A stretch of DNA of 64,000 nucleotides, from positions 703,492 through 767,491 of the forward strand of contig NW_001865046.1 in NCBI RefSeq assembly GCF_000002865.3. Reading direction: 5' to 3'. This stretch comes from Monosiga brevicollis MX1. Lineage: Eukaryota > Opisthokonta > Choanoflagellata > Craspedida > Salpingoecidae. Positions 22,445-34,755 of the stretch are shown piece by piece (positions within the stretch are counted from its first letter, which is position 1; each line of letters starts with the position of its first letter). A program made the translations under genes and the position numbers. Below the pieces are notes generated by a model. It was not told where the DNA came from. It saw only the letters and a program-made list of their open reading frames with translations, and made no database searches.

Positions 22445-24353
22445 TCAATAGAAGATGCCGCGCGTGCGATGAATGGGTACATCAGCCATCTGGGCAGCAT
22501 CGGCTTTGGCTAAGTCCCAAAGAAAAAAGTCTAGAATGACGGCGTTCACTGGGGTGGGGTCAGTACCGAGCTGAGCGCGCACCGCTGCCAGCAGAGCCTA
22601 GCAGAGATCAGCATGTGACATGAGGCCCCCCCACTCGTCTCAGACGCTGCAGCACCAAACAGCACGCACCTCTACTGCCGCAATCGAGCCAGCTCGAATA
22701 GCTATCTCACGAGGTGACCCGGCCGGCAGCGGGACACCTGCTCTTAAATCACGTAGCAAAACTTCTGAATAGGAGAGAAGGCCAAAGTAAACAAGGCTCT
22801 GTGGAACGCTGCGTCAAGAGTCGATGTCATGTGGACCGAGGTTTCATGAGAAAAAGTTGGCTGTCAAGACTCAAGCGGTCGCCAGTCCCGCCGCCCCTGG
22901 CTGAGGCTGCGAGATGCATCGTACCGATAGTCAGCAAACATGGTCAACTCATCAATGTCGTCAAACTGCCCAAGCCCCTGGCCCTGGTAGCAGCCCCAAA
23001 TATCAGCCACGAGGATTTGAGCTCGCTTAAGAATAAGTACTAGCATAGTGAGACGCAGCGTGAGGCACGGTTCATACGTCGATCCGGCGAACAAGGTGTT
23101 TCGAAGGGGTTGGTCACACTGAAGTCAGACGCACGCGCGTGCCATTGCAAATCTTTCTTCATACTGCAGCCTCACCTTCATGGCTCTCAAACATTGCGCC
23201 ATCCCGAAATGTTGGAAAATCTTTCAGAACCAGGCGCAGAAGTGCCTAGTTGACCATGCACAGTCGTATTCAGTTGACAGGCAGCCACAGCAAGAAGAAG
23301 CCTGCTCCACACCATTGTGGCAAAGGCAACGCACTTGAGACGAGTGGTTTGCTGCGCGCACCACGTTTGCAAAGGACCCGCCGTATTTCTGTCAAGATGG
23401 ATGGACGGTGTGAGCATCGGTCGCTGGCGCGGGATGAGTACAGACTGTAGCCCAATCTTGCCTGCAAAAGGGTCGCCGCGGCAGCGCGCAGGTGGTCGAA
23501 GCGCTGATTACCCAACGGAACAGGCTGCAAATTTTTGGTTACGCGCGTTGGTGAGCTTTTGGCCAAGTGCAGCAGCGTTGCCTAGCTATAAGTACGGTAC
23601 CGTTTCAGTTGCACTTCGGAAAACGTGATCAAATTGCTCACGAGACAGATTGGCTGCAATTTGCATGTCGAGCAAATTGAGACCCTCCTACAGCCGTTGC
23701 CACGCCGGCGCAGTCAGTGCAAGGTGCTTCTAGACGTGGCCATTGACAGCAGACCTGGTACCCACTGCAAACTCCGGTCACATCGTGCTCTCCCAAACTA
23801 CATACCTCCTGCGCACGGTTCAACGCCGCGCAGAGGGACCAATAGCCTGTCCAGGTACGACCGCGAAAGCCGATCGCAAATGGCTTGGATTCATCATCGT
23901 GGAAAAACGAGTAATTCAGGAGGTCAACCAAAAAGACCCTGCACCCTCGCCGCCCGACTCGTGAGAAATCTCCCGTGCTCCTGAATGCACGTGGATGGCG
24001 ATGAGCGCGGGCAGGAGAAGGGACCACGTGAATGCCTACCAGTTGCAGGTGTCCTCTGTCGGCGAGGAAGGGTGCATTTCGTGCTCTCGCCACGCCTGTA
24101 GGCTGTACGACTTGGCCTTGAGTTGCGAGACTACGGTCGCGGCCAGTCTGCAACGAATTCACAGCATGCTTTGAGCACCCCACCGCGCCATGGAAGGTGC
24201 ACTTGTAACATACCGTTCAGCTGCATCTTGATGTACGGTCACGTCTGCCGAGTGCTCGACAACGAAGGCTGCATCCTCTCGCACCCGAGCACTTGGTCGT
24301 TCCGGAAGCTCTGCTGGTGTCCACACCGCCATTGGTGCGGGCGTCGTCGCCAT
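22445..24353 (-). CDS. QNG1: Queuosine 5'-phosphate N-glycosylase/hydrolase (DUF2419 family)
   Basis: Ten exons in phase: 24214-24353, 24040-24147, 23806-23938, 23601-23687, 23462-23524, 23335-23388, 23176-23245, 22925-23039, 22670-22808, 22445-22597; 353 residues (human QNG1 is 341). Diagnostic segments appear in order: [115 protein letters not shown] and the end HRTRGIFY. The enzyme releases queuine from queuosine 5'-phosphate so that eukaryotes can reuse this bacterial micronutrient in tRNA (family knowledge). The intron after 23462 starts with GCAAGA, a GC-AG type; no in-phase GT alternative exists there. Confidence 0.93.
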
Positions 24354-24371
24354 CTTTGGAAGATGATGCGC

Positions 24372-24404
<33 letters not shown>

Positions 24405-25175
24405 AAATAAATCGTAATTTTTCATGAATTTTGGTGTAATTTTTTATCTTGATCATGTCTGTGCTCTTGGTGTTGTTCAAGGACTTCAGACCAGATACAG
24501 CTGTCCACGGATCTGTGATGGACTGGGGTATGGGGCTGCTCGAATCACGCCCAGCGCTCTAGTCGACTGGGGCCGCCAAGGCAGACCGATATATACTGAA
24601 CATGAAGATAGTCGGTTGATCGCAGTCTCAAGATCAAAATCACGATGACATCAATGGTGTTCCGCTTCTAGAAGAGAGTGCTGGGCACCTGTGTCGAGTC
24701 CATATCGCAGGAGCGTGTGAACCCAGCTTTACACATTACAGATGTACATCCGACAACTAATTCATATCGTAGACGCACGTCTCCGACAACCTCGCATCGG
24801 TTTGCTATCGGTTTAATGAGTCTTTTAATGAGTCCACAGGACACGCTTTCAATCACACTCCACACTCCTTTCATGTATTTTTCATGTCCCATCGTTGGTG
24901 AGTCATCGCCGACCACTCTGACCACGCGTGTGCAGCAACAAGCGGTATTGCGGGCAGGGTTGAATTGCACGTGGCGGAGAAAGGGTGCAAGGCAAGACAG
25001 GCAGGGCTGCAAAGCGTGCCGCAAGGAGAATGGCAGCATGCAGCGGGTGTGGCACAGCCAACAGCCAGGATTACGCCAAGTACCGGTATACCGTTCTGAG
25101 CAACAGAGCACGCGGGCAAACATGAGCGACGCAACCGCAAATGCAAAAGGCTGCAGTCCTCTTCACCCGGGCCGC
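24354..25175. other. Spacer with (GT)n microsatellite
   Basis: A GT run lies at about 24373-24402, just upstream of the QNG1 start. The remaining ~770 bases up to the CUL3 stop hold only short open frames without recognisable domains. Confidence 0.6.
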
Positions 25176-25880
25176 TCACAACCAGACGCACCGGTCATCG
25201 GGATCGCGCTCGAGAAACTCGCGCTCAATGAGGTCCTCGACCCGCCGCTTGATCTGTGCGGGCTGCGCTTTAAAGCGTGGCGCCAACTGCTTGATAGTCT
25301 GCGCGCATGCAGGAGTTCAAGCCAAAGCAGTGTCAAGAGACATGGCGCAGCTCTTGCCCAGAGGTCCTGAGACCCTCGATCATTCCAACCGCCAACGCTC
25401 CGCACAGAACACACCTCGATCTGCAACTCGTTGTGACCCAGCTGTCGGCGTGCCTTCATGATGCGCACTAGACACGCTTCAATCTCCAGGCGTCGCTCAC
25501 CCTGCACCTTCTTTTCTGTCACCTCTCGCTCCTCATTTCGTGCTGCCACCTATCAAAAAGTAAGGTAGGCGATACAAATCAGGACCACGTTCAAGCCGAA
25601 TATGTCGACGCAACATGGGGTAAAAGGTGGTCAAAGTGATTTGGATGAACCAACCTGTTGCACTTTGACACGAACGGCTTTTGATGAGAATCGGTGGTTC
25701 AGTTTAAAATTGTCGTCAGAGTCTACGTCCAGTGATAACGAGATGGATGACAAAGTCAATGTGAGATAGAACGTGCGCGCACACGAGAGAGAGACTCAAG
25801 AGATTCAAGAGAGAGATTCAAGAGAGAGATTCAAGAGAGAGATTCAAGAGAGAGAGAGAGAGATTCAAGAGAGAGAGATT

Positions 25881-25944
<64 letters not shown>

Positions 25945-28900
25945 AGCAGCATACGTATGGTTTTGCCCGAAGACGACTTGGTAAGGAGCACATGCTTGCC
26001 ACACGCCAATGACTGCAGAGTGCGCTGCAGATCCTTTTCCGGAAGCTGCGTAGCTTCAAGCAGCGCCTGTCACCAAGCCAGCAAAATGAGAGAGGCGATG
26101 CGACCAGCAACATACCACACGGCGTCACCTGCGCACCCCATATGACAAGGCATCCACTGCAAGGTGTCCGTTGAAATTGAGCAACACCATCATGCACTGC
26201 GTTGTAACCTAATGATGGAGCATTTTCATGCCAGGAGTGGCCCACCATGAGCAACAGCGCCTCATATACCCCTAGGGGCACGTCCTACCCACCTGCAGGA
26301 CGTGTTGGCGCTTTGCCAAGTAAGTCGTCTTCAGCTCGCCATGTCCAAGTGTGGGTTGCCAGATGAGCTTTCGCCCATTGTGTCGAGCATGGTAGTGGGC
26401 CTCAAAGCGCTGTGTGGCTTGCCTGAGAGTGATCAACCATTCGTGCAATGAGCAGGTCACTGTGAAAAGACGAGGGGATGGGCCTCATTCGCCTACCGCA
26501 TGGCATCAGGCAGAATGCAAGTGACAGAGGGCGACGTGGCCGGCCAGTGCCCAAATGTCAAGATGCTTGCATCAAAGTCATAAGACAGAGGGTTTTTGTC
26601 CTGCAAAGCACGAGCAGCAGCCATGCCTGTGTATGTATGCGTCTCTGAAAGTATAGCATTAAAGAGCACGTAATCATATGGCCCGGGGGCTTGTCGTACC
26701 TTGCTGCACGCACGACGAAAGTCCTCAGCCAATGTCTTTGAAACTTCAATGTCATGGAACATGCCCTCCATCTTGGCGGTCCAAGACCTACCACACTCCG
26801 CCTAACGCGTCAAAGGTGAGTGCCAGAAAGGCGGTCCACCCACCAGTCATCATCCAAAGGCACAGGAAGGCACGCATACCTTGAGGCGTGCGATAAAATG
26901 GCGCTCAGCGTCATCCGACGCGCTTTTGTGGAGCAGCAAGCGCTTGCCCAGATACAGCTTGTAGTACTTGTCAAACACATCCTTTAGCCAAGAACGCGCA
27001 GAACACGAAAAGTAAGTTCAACAGCCTGTAAAGAACAAATCATGACACAAACGAATGGAAGCACCAAGCACACCTTCTCCTCCAAGTGGCGAAAAATGGC
27101 CACCGCGTGATCCAACCGAGACTCCATTTCGCCATCCGTCAGCTGTCCCAAGCGCGCACAGCAAGTTCAGTCGGCGCGGCGCAAGAGCGTACAGTTGATG
27201 GCACAAAATGACCGAGCTTGAGAAGGCAATGAGCATCGCGATTCAAATATGCTGCGACCACAACCGTACCTCCTTCGTTCCACGCCGGTGGATATCGTCA
27301 ATGTACTGACACAAGCTTTCTGCTGCGTTTTTGATTTTGTTAATGCCTCGTTCAAAGCCCTGACGAGCCAGCGCGACCACGACATTGCGAGTTTTTATGT
27401 CAGGCCAATAGCTTGCTTGTACATCAAACCGAAAAAAGAGAAGATGCTTTCACTCACCGTGGCCATACTAAAAGCAAAATCCCGATCTTGGTGGAAGGCG
27501 TCACGGAGCGCAATCGTGGACTTTTCGTGCAGCCCCACAAGTTGCTCAATGAGTTTCACTGCAGATGCCTTGTCGTCAGTCGCACTGCTACCCAGGGCCA
27601 GCACGTCACTCTACAGTTGGAGTAGAGAGTGGAGGAGCGTAAGCGAGACGCGCCATTCTTGCAAAACGACAAATGAAGAACGATACTTTGAACGGGATTG
27701 GCTGAGGCGCGAGAGAGTAGGGTGTGGGGGGGGAGGAACTCGGCATGAATCATCCGCACACACCTCAAATTTGGCCGCAATGGCTTCCTGAAGCTTTTGA
27801 ATTTCTGGCAAGGGTCGCAGTAGCTGGTGAAGCAAACCAAGGCCTAAAAGCACACTCATTTGTTCACAACGGCCATATTTTTCGTGCAAGTGAAAGCCAG
27901 TGAAACGCAGGCAAAACAACGCACTGTGATAGTCATTCGCATCGAGAAAGGACGCAGGACCATCCTCCCGAGTCAGTAACTCGTCCAAGTGTTCCACCAA
28001 CAAGACTCGCCGCATCAGCTGCAAGGGTAAAAGTGTGCTGCAATTGAGCCTCACAGCTTGGCTGACAGCTAGATGCTAGGTGTCAACAAATCACTGCCTT
28101 CCCCTTCTCATTTCCTTTTAAGAGTATAGCGTACTTTGGTGATGGAAGGGCAGAGGCTGGCATCGAGGCATTCCTCGGTACGCTCGATTTCCTCGCGCAC
28201 TCGTGCGTGCGCGTATGCAACATATTCTAAATACATCCGGAAACCAAAGGCATTCAAGAACAAGGTGAGGGTTACACGCTGTGCATGAACATGGGAATCC
28301 GTGCGGGTCGCAGGGCAGACAGACCTTTAACCGAGTGATGGTCCAAATACTCCGTGCCATGACGTGCGTAATAGCTCTCGCACTCGTCCTCATGGATGCG
28401 TGCCATGTGCTGATAGCAGCAAAGTGAGATGATGAGATAGCAAAGGATGCACAAATACAGGCATCCCAGGCGAGCAGCAAGCCAGATTGGCTTTGATTTC
28501 AGCTTGTGCGCAGTGATACACCTTGTGGAAGAGAGACCACGAGTCGTCCGTGGGACCAAGGGAGACGAGCATAACGGCGCATGATCGCAACAGAGTTCTG
28601 GTGTTTTGCAAGGTGCGTGTAAGTTTTTTTCGCATGTCACCGCACATACCATCATAAGGAGTGCAGCAGTACTTGGTTTGCGCTTCTTACCGGTTTGTGT
28701 GATTGCCTTCACGATCCCGGGCCAGCAAGTGGCGCACTTCATGCCGCAGTTGTCGATTGAGCATGTCGTGCAGGACCACCTGCACATGGGTGTGCATTAT
28801 CGTGAGGTCATGGCGAAAGGAAAGAGAGGAAGAATCATCTTTTCGGAGAAAGATGAAAAAAAGGAAAAGGGACTCGACCAGGAACCAGGGCCCGGAAGGC

Positions 28901-29933
28901 CCGGACTAATGCGATTGAGCGGCCAACCTCAGCTCGAAAGACAGCCAAGGCCATTTGAAAAACAATTGGAAAGTGCTTGGGTTTACAATAGGTATTATCC
29001 TATCGAAAACAGAACAGGATTAGCATGAAGCCAGGGTCAGCTTCGTATGGCATGGCGGTGTTATATTGCGCTGAGGCCTTTGGAGTTGAGGCCTTTGGAT
29101 TCAACACGTACCAAATAGAGAAAGATATCCTTGACCGTGTTGACCACAAGAAAGTAGTCACGGTAGGCTCCGACAAGACATTCAAGGGTGGTTTGGCTAT
29201 CAAGCTAAGGCACGCAGGGACCAGTCGTCAGTAGATGGAAGGCAAAGCAATGTACCAGAGCTCTGGGAATGTCAAACAAGACCGGAAATGGAGGGCGCGA
29301 TAGCAGAGAAGGGCTTGACGGCACGGGCGCAGATGCGTCGACATACACCGGTTTCGGCAGCAGCACGATAGCGAAGACACATGGCAGCAAAGGCTTGGTT
29401 TAAGCGCTTGTACACCTCCTGTCAACAAAGCGATGGGTCATGAGATGATTTTGCATTTGAGCTGAAGGCTGGATTAGAGTGCGTGGTTATATGCAACTGC
29501 AGCCTGCAACAAACAGCAAAAGAAAAAAACAAAACATACGGCCTCATGGTGTCCCAGGCAAAGGTTGTAGACGGTTCGATAGAGCTGTTCAAAGCTGAGG
29601 GATGAGCTTTGGCGCCGCTGCCAACGAGGTGACAACAGGGCCGACATTGTCGCCGTCAATTACCAATGAGCACACGGCCAGGTTCAACCAGACATCTTGG
29701 CTCAGGACAAGGCAGATGTTGTCCTGTCAAACATCGCGTGACCACGCCATACCTCAATGCTCAGCATGGCGTCCTGCAACAGTGACCAGTTGCGCTCACT
29801 AAACTCGTTGTTGGCACTCACAGCCTGTTCAGGAGGGTTCCGGTGAGCCCCAAAGTGCGCCAAGGTGTGACTGACAGCCTCGCGGCGCACGGCAGCTGAC
29901 CTTGTATGGCTTGATAACAACCCGCTTGGCCAT
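25176..29933 (-). CDS. CUL3: Cullin 3, scaffold of BTB-type ubiquitin ligases
   Basis: Many short exons; the first three are 29901-29933, 29753-29824 and 29540-29617, starting MAKRVVIKPYK. Cullin landmarks run down the gene: NEFSERNWSLLQDAM, SLSFEQLYRTVYNL, VRHLLARDREGN, EYLDHHSVK, FRHLEEKDVFDKYYKLYL, MEGMFHDIEVSKTL, LTFGHWP, HNGRKLIWQPTLGHGELK, LQRTLQSLACGK, the neddylation site (CLVRIMKARRQLGHN, Lys kept), ITQQLAPRFK and LIEREFLERDPDDR. The REEREVTEK..DPDDR end resembles CUL3 more than CUL1 or CUL4. The stop at 25176 follows CVWL in place of the usual YxY(V/L)A tail. CUL3 binds BTB adaptors at its N-terminus and RBX1 at its C-terminus. I did not fix every exon edge between 25.5 and 29.5 kb. 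Confidence 0.9.
25785..25940. repeat. (GA)n / GAGATTCAA microsatellite in a CUL3 intron
   Basis: Imperfect units of GAGAGATTCAA grade into a pure GA run ending near 25940. It lies in an intron near the 3' end of the CUL3 gene. Confidence 0.85.
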
Positions 29934-30254
29934 GGTTGCAGTTATACAAGAGTCGTCTCAGCAGGCCTTGAAAACAATAGAAGAAGCTCACGACAGGAGC
30001 GGATCAATGGCCTTGGCGTCAAGTCGGCTCTTCAGTCGTGGCCATCGCCTCCCAGCTCTAGCTCCAGCGCCAGCGCTCGCCTCAAACGTTAAAAAGATGG
30101 CAGACTCCGTCTTCAACACGACAGTCACGTTCACGCCACGGCCGACTTGCCACCAGATACCAATGTCCCTGCCAAAGCTCAGCTACCACCACGGTCACAA
30201 GCACCGCCACCAACTGCAGCAGCACCCAATGGCGTCGAGTGTCTTGTGAGCGAC

Positions 30255-30308
<54 letters not shown>

Positions 30309-30788
30309 CATCAATAGCAAGAGATGCAAAAAAAAGGGCCAAAGTGGGCACTGAAATCCAATTTCCTTCTTATGGTTACAAATTGTCTCGTTTGACTTGT
30401 AGAGATGGGAAACCGAGGTTTTGGCAGTCTCGCTGGACACGCACGGAGTCAAGGGTGGGAGGCAGAGGGGTGGGTAGGTCTTGGAATTTGAGGTCTTGGC
30501 CGTGGGTAGCATGGATGACGCTCGTGTGTGATGGTGGAGCGCACTTTGATACACCAGTTCAATTCATATGATTAGGGGCGCAGAACAAAGCAGGGGTGCG
30601 GTGGGGTCCTGTGGGCACTTCTCAGTCACTAGACCCGCGGCGACAGTCGACAGTCTGAGATTTGAAGGCAGGAACAGGTAATCGCACCATACTAGACACG
30701 TATACGTTTACAAGAGTATATCACACGCGCCAAGTTGGACATGGTCACAAAAGCAAAGAAGGTTTACACAATGCACAGGGGAAAAGTC
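29934..30788. other. Spacer upstream of CUL3 with (GA)n
   Basis: A GA run at about 30256-30307 lies between the CUL3 start and the stop of the next minus-strand gene. Weak open frames on both strands give no recognisable protein. CUL3 promoter elements are expected here (inference). Confidence 0.5.
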
Positions 30789-32537
30789 TCAAAATCGCGG
30801 GACCGGGTCGTCCTCATCATCCGAGCCGCCTTCCTCCAACACCTCAATGTATCCTTCTGAAAGGATGGAGGCTGGACGTACCTGGCTGTGACGGCGCGGC
30901 AATGGCCAGGACCTCGGGCTGCGGGGTGATGAGGCCTGCACCTGATCTATCCTGAGACTTGTATCTGGGGACGCAGGAACACTACCCTGCTCAGTGCTGT
31001 TGATGGACGCCCAACTCACATCCAAATAGGTTGAGTCCAGGCTGGGCTGCTCGAGGGTACTGGCAAACGATGCGCTATCTGCATACAAGTCCAAGTCCAG
31101 GCTGGCAACCTCTGGAGGCGCCACCCATCTAGCGTTGCAAGCTTCAGCTGTTGTTGCCAAATCGTCTGCGGCAGCCGCAGAGGTCATCACCTCTATCAAA
31201 GCTCCGCCGTGGGGTGGAGCCGGGCGGCCTCGTGCGACGTCGCCTGGCCTGGACTTGCGTGATTGATGGCGTTTGTTCGCTCGGCTCGGCGAGCTAGCCA
31301 CTTGACTCGATATGCTATCAGACGTGGATTTACATTCCCGTCGTTTTGCAAGGCGACGGCGGCGATAACGTAGGCAGAGGCACCCGCAACACAGCGTACA
31401 ACACAGAAGAATCAGAATTATCAGGGCGATGGCCAAGGGCTGAACATAGGCAGGCTGACCGACGTCGAGCCGCGTACCATTGTTGTTGGTGGCAATCTGC
31501 TCTTGGTCTTCGTCGCTGTGGTTCTGAGGCAGTGTGCCCAAAGCCAAATTGCTGTCAACCGTGGGTACGGTGAATGCAGGCTTCTGCGTGGAAGCGCTTC
31601 GCGTCTGCCGATCCTGCGTCATGGAACCCGTACTACTACTGCTGCTGCTGCTGCTGCTTTCGCCGTTGCTGCTGACGCTGTCCGGCTCCGACTCCGTAGT
31701 CATCTCGTTGGAGGTGGGGCGGTCAGCACTCGAGGACGCCATGGTCGAGGGGGGACGAGTGGTGGTGCTTGGCGTGGTTGGTGAAATGCAGTACTTGTTT
31801 TGTACGACAATCTTGGATCGGACTTCACACCCCACCCCCGTCAAGCATTCCCCCGTGACCACATCCAACACCCTTGCCAGATTTAGACAAGGTGCTTTGG
31901 GTATACATGAGTCAGTGGCCGCATGATAGTCTTCATAGGAGGCACAAGAACCAGCTGCTCGTCGTGAGACACGGCTGGACTTTGTGGTGTCACGGCGCTG
32001 GCGTCGTTGTTGAGGCATGTCCATGTCAGCCGATACCTCGAAGACCAGTGCTCGTGTGTCCGCCACTGCCGCCGGCAAATCTGGGTGACGCAAGGTGGCG
32101 AGACACTCGACTTTGCCACGGAGACGTTTGGCGAACTGAGCATAGAAAGCCGGGCGAAAGGCGCCCTTTTGATGTTGGTCAACTCGAACCACAGCAGGGT
32201 CCACCTCCAGCTCCACACAGCCCAAGAATGAGCGTTGACAGCAAGCATCCAAGCTCAAGCTCCACGCAGTCATCTCCAATTGTGCTGGGGCATGCAGCAA
32301 CTCCAAGTGCACCAATGTATCTGTTGTTGGAGGCGTGACAAGGACGCGTGCGACCAAATCCAGGGAAGGTGATGCCGTGGGCGCTTGGTTGCTAATGCTG
32401 GCCACGGGCGTGCACGCCAGCAACAATAACAGCAGCAGCAGCAGCAGAGGTTTTGGGGCGCGCGTTTTTTGCGCAACACCAGACGTGTGGGCCATGGCAG
32501 ACGCGGGATGGGGGCCCGTGCACTGGGACCAGCTCAT
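30789..32537 (-). CDS. Intronless type I membrane protein of unknown function
   Basis: A single open frame of 582 codons from ATG at 32537. A second ATG 14 codons later gives a better signal peptide (KPLLLLLLLLLLACTPVAS), so it may be the true start. The outside part has paired Cys, a basic possible cleavage site (QQRRQRRDTTK), a small Cys-rich module (SCASYEDYHAATDSC) and a Ser/Thr-rich stalk with a poly-Ser run. One membrane span (ALIILILLCCTLCC) ends in a Cys-rich, basic stop-transfer (LRYRRRRLAKRR). The tail holds Tyr in acidic settings (DSTYLDVSW, EGYIEVLEEGG), possible SH2-binding sites if phosphorylated (inference). I recognise no family. Lack of introns is odd next to neighbours with many. 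Confidence 0.75.
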   Translation of the reverse strand: MSWSQCTGPHPASAMAHTSGVAQKTRAPKPLLLLLLLLLLACTPVASISNQAPTASPSLDLVARVLVTPPTTDTLVHLELLHAPAQLEMTAWSLSLDACCQRSFLGCVELEVDPAVVRVDQHQKGAFRPAFYAQFAKRLRGKVECLATLRHPDLPAAVADTRALVFEVSADMDMPQQRRQRRDTTKSSRVSRRAAGSCASYEDYHAATDSCIPKAPCLNLARVLDVVTGECLTGVGCEVRSKIVVQNKYCISPTTPSTTTRPPSTMASSSADRPTSNEMTTESEPDSVSSNGESSSSSSSSSTGSMTQDRQTRSASTQKPAFTVPTVDSNLALGTLPQNHSDEDQEQIATNNNGTRLDVGQPAYVQPLAIALIILILLCCTLCCGCLCLRYRRRRLAKRRECKSTSDSISSQVASSPSRANKRHQSRKSRPGDVARGRPAPPHGGALIEVMTSAAAADDLATTAEACNARWVAPPEVASLDLDLYADSASFASTLEQPSLDSTYLDVSWASINSTEQGSVPASPDTSLRIDQVQASSPRSPRSWPLPRRHSQVRPASILSEGYIEVLEEGGSDDEDDPVPRF

Positions 32538-32869
32538 GTTAGCACAGACAGGTCAACAACGAGCGCGTTTGTGATGGTTAGTGTGGGTGGGCAGACATGT
32601 GTGCTTGAATGACACTGAAAGATCTGACGCAAAGTCAACGGTCCTGGGCCGTGTAAATGCCCCGACTCTGACTCATTGTCGACAAGAAATGTTGATACAA
32701 GACAAGAGAAAGACATCTGTTTGGATCGGAGGCCGGTCATGGCCACGCTCGAATGTTTGAAGCCAAAACCACAACAACACGGCAGTGATGTCACGGCGGT
32801 GTGAAAGGAGGCAATGACCATTCAACTCCAAATGCCTTCCCCCCTCTGTCATTGTTTTGCCAAGCATCA

Positions 32870-33473
32870 TGTGACATAGTGATGGGTAGAAGGTCTCTTT
32901 ACCTCAGTCGGCTGGCGATACATGGTCATGGTGCCTACTCCCCCACCCATCCCAAAGAAGTTCATGAGAAAGGGGGTGCCAGCCATCAACAAGGGAAGCG
33001 GTGCACTGTACATGAACCATCTTGGCCACCAAAAGAAGGACGCAAAGAAAAACGCACTGCAGAAAAATCTTTTGTTCACCCTGTTGGCGCGAGTGGGGTG
33101 CTCGGTTGCAAAATGACGCTTGCCCCCTCCCTCTGCCCAGCTCGTGATCCTCTTCAACCAAAAAGAGGTTGAAGCAATACGAAAGAAAGCAGGCAGGTGC
33201 TGGGGTGTTGGCCAAAGGACCATTCATGCTTGCTCATCGGCCTTTGCAGCTTGGTACATGCGAGCTTGCTTCCACAACAATCCGTGGTGCCGCACCAAGA
33301 AGGTGAATAAAAGGAAAGACAAACGCGATGGTTATTCGTGGGCTGCGACGTGTACCTTTGCAGCCGATCAATTGCAGACCTCCCATGCCAGGTCCCCGGC
33401 CAGATTGTCCTGTCGTGGCACCTAACCAACCCTCATGCACATGGTCAGGGCCCTTCTCGCGGCGCTGCGCCAT
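32870..33473 (-). CDS. Possible small multi-exon membrane protein
   Basis: Weak evidence only. An ATG at 33473 opens MAQRREKGPDHVHEGWL. A second stretch (LVRHHGLLWKQARMYQAA) lies near 33240-33310. A hydrophobic third (FFCSAFFFASFFWWPRWF, LPLLMAGTPFLMNFFG) lies near 32940-33080. Splice sites between them are not settled. The size and composition would suit a small organelle membrane subunit, but I cannot name one. Confidence 0.22.
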
Positions 33474-33796
33474 CTGCTCGTGTCAGCAGCAGCGATTAGG
33501 TAATACCGAGGTCAGCTCAGAACAGCTGTTGGTTTTTACAGTTGCGTTTTGACGATCCTTGGATTTTCTGTGTGTGCGTGTGAGCGAGCGGGCGCGATTT
33601 GGTGGCGACTGGGGGTTTTGCGAAACAGCGTGAGGGTCTTTCAGGGTTGGAGCACATAACAAACGTTGGAAGGGAGGGAGTTTGTTGTGTTTTGCGCACG
33701 TGTGGAGAAGCGTGGGGTTGAGTGTGGCCGGATCGGTGTCCGTCCGGTGGTAACCTGAGACCAGCCGGCTCGCGGATCGCGCCAATACCGCAAGGC

Positions 33797-34555
33797 ATGG
33801 CGCGCTCGGCAAGCATCGCGGGTGGAACAGCGCCCTCGATGCTTGCCATGCTTCTGTTAAAGGGGAGCGCGTACTTTGCCCTTCTCTTCGCCCTTTTTGA
33901 AATTGTTCTCTTCATCTGGAAAGGTAGGTCGGCGCAGAGGGGGTGCCCCCTGGTGCTGGGCCCCAAGCGTCCGTGGTGTCACCGTACGTGATCTGACTCG
34001 GATAATGTGCTTGTAGACACCGTCTTGCCCTATCCTCGTGACAACTTGGGTGGCGACATTGTGATGATGCTGTTGCTGGTGGCTCTAGTGGCCAGCCAAA
34101 ACTACTGGGGTAAATGGTACACGCCCCCTTCTTTGCCCCCTTGCTATGCAAAGGGCGCATCGGGTCTGAGCTTGTTGCTGCAGCCTTACTTTACGGGTGG
34201 TGTACCACTTGACAGGGCGCCGAGGCAATTTGATGGGGGACACGGCCTCCCTGATCTTGGCCGGGGTCATGGGTTTTGGGGCCCTCTTCGCCTACTTATT
34301 CTTCTTGCTGTGGCAAACCTATGTGTACGCGCGGGCTGGGGCTCATTTGGGCATTTGGTCGCACACATCCATCTTTCATCGTCGTTGCATACATGCTCAT
34401 ATGGTACGGGTGCTGTGATTTTGGTTTGATGTTGCTCATGGGGGCGTAGGCTGAAGCTGGAGGTTGTGATTGCCGCCATCGGCTTGACTCTTGTAATTTG
34501 TTCCACCTTGGCTTTGATTCTGCGGCTTTTAACAAGGGGTCCAAGCGCCTACTGA
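33797..34555 (+). CDS. TMEM216: TMEM216-like ciliary transition-zone membrane protein
   Basis: Four exons in phase: 33797-33923, 34017-34109, 34216-34324, 34450-34555; 144 residues, matching the 145 of human TMEM216. Four membrane helices are clear: FALLFALFEIVLFIW, DIVMMLLLVALVAS, FGALFAYLFFLLWQTYV and VVIAAIGLTLVICSTLALIL. Family signatures are DTVLPYPRDNLGGDIVM (human has LPYPTANLVLDVVM), RRGNLMG and QTYVLKLEVV. TMEM216 belongs to the Meckel/Joubert module that gates entry of membrane proteins at the base of the cilium (family knowledge), which fits a flagellate. It is convergent with HPF1, 200 bases between stops. Confidence 0.9.
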
Positions 34556-34755
34556 ACCTGAGCGTGCAGGGTCCGGCGGTGTTTGCCATCAATCAGCAAG
34601 CTGCCTCAGCTCAGAGGCAGGCGTGCGCGGAGCCGTGTCCAAGCATCCACGATACGCGCATACGTATGCCTAGTGGTCAGGTGCTCATGAGCCGAAGACG
34701 AGGCCGAGCATTTGCAAATCGAGGTCTCTTGGTCACAGCGAGGTGCGGGCGACCG

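Noticed and set aside
25773-26012. Open frame of alternating Arg/Glu residues
   Set aside because: Translation of the GA microsatellite in a CUL3 intron; the same holds for Ser/Leu-rich frames at 14.1, 30.2, 40.8, 49.3 and 60.5 kb.
29025-29234. Plus-strand 69-codon frame (MKPGSASYGMAVLYC...)
   Set aside because: Sits over a CUL3 exon whose minus-strand frame (YRDYFLVVNTVKDIF) fits the cullin family.
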